Origin: CBDCWO01 sp965223405
Lineage (GTDB): Bacteria; Bacteroidota; Bacteroidia; Chitinophagales; Saprospiraceae
Assembly: GCA_965223405.1 (NCBI GenBank)
Contig: CBDCWO010000006.1
Span: 6,820,001 to 6,884,000 of the forward strand
Reading direction: 5' to 3'
DNA length: 64,000 nt
How positions within the stretch are numbered: the stretch's first letter is position 1; each line of letters opens with the position of its first letter. The notes beneath the pieces were generated by a model. It saw only the letters and a list, made by a program, of their open reading frames with translations, made no database searches and was not told the origin of the DNA. This document shows, piece after piece, positions 59,619 through 64,000 of the stretch. Position numbers and translations under genes: made by a program.

Positions 59619-62600
59619 TCATTTAAGTTTGATCATTTTTCTTGTAATCACCTGTTTCTCGGTCGTAAGGGTGTAAAAAAATAATCCATGAAGGTCATCG
59701 ATTTGGGTTGTATTTGGCCTCCAACTGTGATATCCGGCTTGTTTATCTGAGCGATGACTTAATACAAGTTCTCCTTCTACCGTAAATATATTGAAGGTAA
59801 TGGTCTGCGCTGCCGGCAGATAATATCTGATTACCGTCTCATGTTGGAATGGATTCGGTCGATTTTGATATAACTCTACCTTTCCGTTAATTTCTCTGAT
59901 ATTTAAACCTTCCATCTCCTTGCTGCTTTTTTCTGCTTTTCCCTGACTACTCATACTCAATCCCATCTCCTTATTACCTGCATCGGCCGCAATGATCTGA
60001 TCTGCACATACATTCCCACTTCCATCCTGCAACAAAATATGCGTCACACATTGATCCACATTCCCTGCTTCATCCCACACATAGATCTCTACCTCAATCT
60101 GCTGCATCTTGCCATCCGGTATATCCGCACAAGTAAACTCCCGGCTGCTCTCCTTGCCCGTGGCATCAAAACTGAACAACAAATTCTCCTTCTCTGTACA
60201 GTTGTCAAAACTTCCCGCATCCAAGTCCTTGGCCCATACCTCTACACTTTGTGAGGATGGCATCACCACTGTTGCGATTCCATCATAGCAATAAGGTGTC
60301 GGAGGTTTACAATCCTCTACCACGATTTGGGTAGTACAGGTGTCTTCATTGCCACACCGGTCCGTCGCAATCAGATATACATCGTGTATACCCAACTCTA
60401 AATTTCCTGTATAACTGGCTCCATGTCCATAGATCCACGATCCACTATCTTCACTTTGTCCCGGCTTGATTATATAACGATACCCGATCTCTTCCGGCAA
60501 CGAACAGTTATCCGTAGCCGATCCAAATTCATATTCATGCTCCGCTAATTCACAATCCGCATCTTCATTGCATATACTGATCTCTCTTACACAAATTACC
60601 TCGGGAGCTTCCCGATCGATCACTTTAATAACCTGGATGTAGGTCACATATCCATCTCCTTCATCCTTCAAATTGCGATGTATACAGGGACGATCTCCTC
60701 CTGCTACCAAGCGATCATCCACGATTACATCCGGATGTCTGAAGTGCTGATCCGCATCGTATACGCACCAATCTATAATTGTCCAGGTTCTCAATATCTT
60801 ATAACAGCCCTCTTCGGTAATCTCAAAACGCTCATCTACATAATTGATCCCGATCAATTCACAATCATCATCCTCTACTACAGGCCGACCGGTTTCTTCC
60901 GGATCAATTCCCGTTACTTCCGTACATTCGACTATCTGATCTTCCGGAAATACCACCTCAAAGTCAGATCTTGGCTTGATAATCACTTTTTGACTACAGA
61001 TACTCTCATTTTTACATCGATCTCCTACCGTCCAGGTCCGCTTCAAAACCCCTACCCCACATTCGTTCAGCGAACCACTATCCTCATAACTCACCGTGTC
61101 TACTCCACAATGGTCACTGTATTCCAATTCTCCAAAGTATCGCGTTGCATCCGGTTTCCCATAACTCGGATCATCATATTTATCCAATAATAACCATACC
61201 CAACAATATATCGGTTGCCAACCATCCGGTAATAAACTGAACTGTGATCCGCAGTCTTCCTGATCATAACCATAGCCAGAAGATTCCGGTCCTCCGTAAT
61301 ATCCCAATTTACCACCATCCCACGGTACCTCTATGCAACATACATTGTAGCCTACCAATACACCCCCTTGTAATATATCTACGTGAATCCGCTGCGTATA
61401 ACATCTTTCACTCAATATATCGCTGATCCCACACTGGTCATGAGCATATCTCGCTCCCCAACCTGATACGATAGTCGTTTTACGTCCTAAATCATAGGTC
61501 TTCTCCACCTCCCAGTGGTATGGAACCCCATCACAGTAATACGTCACATCCTCAGGCGCCGTACATACCGGTGGCACCTTATCATCCTTGATCACCTCGA
61601 TCATGCAGTCACTGTACAAATGGGGAAAGTATACCCGCTTATCTATGGAAATGGCCTCCAATACTTGTACTTCCGTAGGATATTTATTTCTGACGCGTTG
61701 TTCCCATTCTGCTTTTGCTGAGGGATCGGATATATCATATCCAATTTCTGTCTTAAATGGCCCGTGCTCATCATATTCATAGTTTATCGCAACTCCCACC
61801 GGTACATCCCAGCGTACCGCAGGATAGGGTGCCAAGGGGTCTTCCTGTGTAGCAGCAGACCCTCCACTACTTCCAAACACTCCACAGATAAATTCCGCCC
61901 GCGGATCACCATAACCAATATATTCATTTAAGCGCCAATAGTAAAAACGCGTAAACCGGGCCGATATATTCCACCAATACCATTCGTGAGGACCACCATA
62001 AAACGTATGAGGATCATATACCGGCATTCCACAGGTTTCATACACGCGCAATACCAAATTCTCCGTACCACATTCCGTTACATCAACATAATCATCAAAT
62101 ACAAATATGTTAATCCATTCTTCAATGCCCCCTTTGATATCTTCTATATCCCGGTGATACTCATATTCACTCGAACAATTTTTAAAATAATCCAACCAGT
62201 AATTCCTCCAATACTCAATCGTATCCATCGACGCCACCGCAAAGTGCAGTTGGCCACAACAGTTACCATGACTGCCATCATCCAGATCCTTGGCTTCGAT
62301 CCGAGACCAGCACAAATCCGGGTCTAAGGTCACCTGTGTAATCTCATCACATACCGGTACCGGTGGGGTCTCGTCAAGGACCCATACCTTTTGAATATAA
62401 TCGTATACATTTTCGCATTCATCCTGCAGGCGGAAATAAATTTTGTGATCTCCTACCGGGAGATACAGAATTTTGGTTTGAGAATTATGGATTGTACCGG
62501 AGTGATTAATCACTTTGCCCGGATGATTCGGATCGTGAAAGTCAACTTCATAATGTAACCGTAATCGGTTCGGAGGAGAACATTCGTTGTCAATTTCCGG

Positions 62601-64000
62601 CCAAGTGATTTCGTAGTGCGCTTTACATTCATGGCTCCCCACCAAAATACTTGTATCACTAAGCTCAAACTTCAATTCCGGCGGCACGGTATCAATTATT
62701 TTGATGTATTGAATACAAACTTCTTCTTGATCATTGCACCAATCCTTGATTATCCATTCTCGGCGAATGGTATAACTGGATCCGCAACCATCAAAAACAA
62801 AATCATCATAATGGGCAACGATGTTACATTTTACTTTTAATTCCCCAATAAAAACTCCATCAATCTTGGGTGGATCAACCAATCCGATATTGATTCCATT
62901 TACGATAAAGGGCTTCGGATGGGCAAAGCCCTCCTCAGACACATCACTAAATAATATTGAGTATAGCGAGGGATGATCACAGTTAATATAGGTAACTTCC
63001 GGGCATTGCAGATCATCTAATGACGCTTTTCTAATGAAGATATTTTGGTTGCAAATGGTTTGATTTCCCCACAAATCAATAACATGGATTTCTCTTCGAT
63101 AGACTCCGGCTAGTGGATTATCGCAATCATACGGCTCCCAGAGACGACTTAACTCTTTAAAGGACGCAAAAGAACATGATTCTTCATATTGTGGTTCAGG
63201 AATTTCTTCCAGACAGCTAATCGTAGTATCTCGACAGGATAATTTGGGAGGATATTTGTCCTCTACATTAATTTTTCCCCAGCATTTCGTACCATTTACC
63301 GTATTGATTAGCTGATAAGTCAAAATCTGACCCATTTTGTCACTCAATATTTTATTACCGATGTATTGGCCATATTGATCTATCAACACGATTTCAAATG
63401 GGCCTTCGCAAGGAAGGACACCTTGTACCACATCTTGAGGATAAATAATTCTTTCACAATTCGCATCTAGACTTACATTAATCAAGTCAACACATGCAAA
63501 CCCATTTACCAAAATAGTCCTTGCGGTTAAAGGGACTGCATCGCTTTCACAAGGAGGAATTATATTCTTTGTGGTTACCCATACTACTGTATCACTCCCG
63601 TCAGCTGGTAGTGTGATCGTTGGATTGGCACCAGAGGCAATCAGAGTACCACCTGAATTCGGATCTCCATCATATACATTATAACAGGTGGCTATCGTAT
63701 CCTGATTCAAATAAGTATGTCTTCCGATATCTGAGAAGTCATCTAATCCTAATCCAGTCCATTCATTAGAGGCATCAAAAGGGTCAAATGCCATAGCATC
63801 GCCAAATGCTATTAACCCATTTCTAACCAAGGTATTATTTTGGGTTCCACCTGAGCCGGGCCATTCTATCCCGGGATTTTCTCCTATCCGACCAATGACA
63901 TCAATAAATTGTCCATTTTTCTCTAAGGCAATGGCGTCGTTACCGTTATAGAAATTGGAAGTTGTAGTCTGATCTGACTCGGACAGCAATGCAGCTACAG
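59619..64000 (-). CDS. giant T9SS-secreted HYR-like/lamin-tail surface protein (N-terminus outside window)
   Basis: At least 1,460 codons, open to the window edge, so the start is missing. The visible part begins with a lamin-tail-like domain (NDAIALEKNGQFIDVIG ... EWTGLGLDDFSDIGRHTY), then a long chain of Cys-rich HYR/Ig-like modules, each opening with a D..PP..C motif (DKYPPKLSC, DTVPPELKF, DKVPPVCTAPEDV, DREAPEVICV). The C-terminus (VELYQNRPNPFQHETVIRYYL ... GLFFYTLTTEKQVITRKMIKLK) is a type A sorting domain. Such proteins are cell-surface or matrix adhesins in Saprospiraceae. The frame holds without stop for over 4.3 kb, so it is certainly real. Confidence 0.95.
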   Translation of the reverse strand, partial: VAALLSESDQTTTSNFYNGNDAIALEKNGQFIDVIGRIGENPGIEWPGSGGTQNNTLVRNGLIAFGDAMAFDPFDASNEWTGLGLDDFSDIGRHTYLNQDTIATCYNVYDGDPNSGGTLIASGANPTITLPADGSDTVVWVTTKNIIPPCESDAVPLTARTILVNGFACVDLINVSLDANCERIIYPQDVVQGVLPCEGPFEIVLIDQYGQYIGNKILSDKMGQILTYQLINTVNGTKCWGKINVEDKYPPKLSCRDTTISCLEEIPEPQYEESCSFASFKELSRLWEPYDCDNPLAGVYRREIHVIDLWGNQTICNQNIFIRKASLDDLQCPEVTYINCDHPSLYSILFSDVSEEGFAHPKPFIVNGINIGLVDPPKIDGVFIGELKVKCNIVAHYDDFVFDGCGSSYTIRREWIIKDWCNDQEEVCIQYIKIIDTVPPELKFELSDTSILVGSHECKAHYEITWPEIDNECSPPNRLRLHYEVDFHDPNHPGKVINHSGTIHNSQTKILYLPVGDHKIYFRLQDECENVYDYIQKVWVLDETPPVPVCDEITQVTLDPDLCWSRIEAKDLDDGSHGNCCGQLHFAVASMDTIEYWRNYWLDYFKNCSSEYEYHRDIEDIKGGIEEWINIFVFDDYVDVTECGTENLVLRVYETCGMPVYDPHTFYGGPHEWYWWNISARFTRFYYWRLNEYIGYGDPRAEFICGVFGSSGGSAATQEDPLAPYPAVRWDVPVGVAINYEYDEHGPFKTEIGYDISDPSAKAEWEQRVRNKYPTEVQVLEAISIDKRVYFPHLYSDCMIEVIKDDKVPPVCTAPEDVTYYCDGVPYHWEVEKTYDLGRKTTIVSGWGARYAHDQCGISDILSERCYTQRIHVDILQGGVLVGYNVCCIEVPWDGGKLGYYGGPESSGYGYDQEDCGSQFSLLPDGWQPIYCWVWLLLDKYDDPSYGKPDATRYFGELEYSDHCGVDTVSYEDSGSLNECGVGVLKRTWTVGDRCKNESICSQKVIIKPRSDFEVVFPEDQIVECTEVTGIDPEETGRPVVEDDDCELIGINYVDERFEITEEGCYKILRTWTIIDWCVYDADQHFRHPDVIVDDRLVAGGDRPCIHRNLKDEGDGYVTYIQVIKVIDREAPEVICVREISICNEDADCELAEHEYEFGSATDNCSLPEEIGYRYIIKPGQSEDSGSWIYGHGASYTGNLELGIHDVYLIATDRCGNEDTCTTQIVVEDCKPPTPYCYDGIATVVMPSSQSVEVWAKDLDAGSFDNCTEKENLLFSFDATGKESSREFTCADIPDGKMQQIEVEIYVWDEAGNVDQCVTHILLQDGSGNVCADQIIAADAGNKEMGLSMSSQGKAEKSSKEMEGLNIREINGKVELYQNRPNPFQHETVIRYYLPAAQTITFNIFTVEGELVLSHRSDKQAGYHSWRPNTTQIDDLHGLFFYTLTTEKQVITRKMIKLK

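Noticed and set aside
60678..61190. 170-codon plus-strand frame inside the giant surface protein
   Set aside because: It is antisense to a frame with clear domains and sorting signal; the shadow has no recognisable motif.

Overview
The window looks like chromosomal DNA of a Bacteroidota member, most likely Saprospiraceae-like. Evidence: four genes or remnants end in type IX secretion (T9SS) C-terminal sorting sequences; one protein has the dockerin-like module common in Saprospiraceae; a giant HYR-like/lamin-tail protein is present; ParA-ParB is followed by a DUF5683 gene; cytoplasmic housekeeping genes are of Bacteroidota type; starts mostly lack purine-rich ribosome sites; and several genes carry a TAnnTTTG -7 promoter element. 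No rRNA, tRNA, CRISPR array or prophage was seen.

Region 1-10.3 kb is accessory and AT-rich, with all full genes on the minus strand: a cyclase-family lipoprotein, an alpha/beta hydrolase, a DUF998 membrane protein, a Crp-family regulator, a GrpB/DUF695 pair, and an AraC-regulated group (MoaF-like, double SnoaL and DODA-type dioxygenase, all with lipoprotein-type signals). Three copies of one 93-94 bp imperfect stem-loop (1772, 4522, 6450) separate these modules in the same relative orientation and resemble integron attC sites. A GC-rich, palindrome-packed island lies at 1431-1698, and a degenerate 66-bp tandem repeat at 10080-10250.

Region 10.3-30.8 kb is mostly housekeeping: pyrF, NifU-like and Mrp Fe-S proteins, a RibF-glycosyltransferase fusion, a pseudouridine synthase, a thioesterase, lipB, a T9SS redoxin/dockerin protein, an UPF0173 hydrolase, parA, parB, DUF5683, a sulfatase, small stress/binding proteins, fmt, and ABC transporter parts.

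Region 30.8-43.7 kb holds an M1 peptidase, a DUF6580 membrane protein, a tiny signal-peptide plus sorting-tail ORF, a 7TM-HD phosphodiesterase, a cobalamin adenosyltransferase, a LolD-like ATPase, gatC, a deoxynucleoside kinase and yggS. A 2993-bp IS66 element (40639-43631) with 16-bp inverted repeats and 8-bp target duplication was inserted at the centre of a perfect 22-bp palindrome. It was itself interrupted by a 1293-bp ISKra4-like element (41962-43254) with 20-bp inverted repeats, its own 8-bp duplication, and a transposase split at a run of ten A.

Region 43.7-64 kb has a VCBS/FG-GAP T9SS protein, an NhaC-like antiporter with a cox3-like gene, a TlpA-like lipoprotein, a TrmH-type methyltransferase, a BamA/TamA-like protein, nth, an acyl-CoA reductase, rluD, a Cys/Met-metabolism PLP enzyme, coaX, a phosphoesterase, a quinone oxidoreductase, and the last 1,460 codons of a giant T9SS surface protein running off the window.
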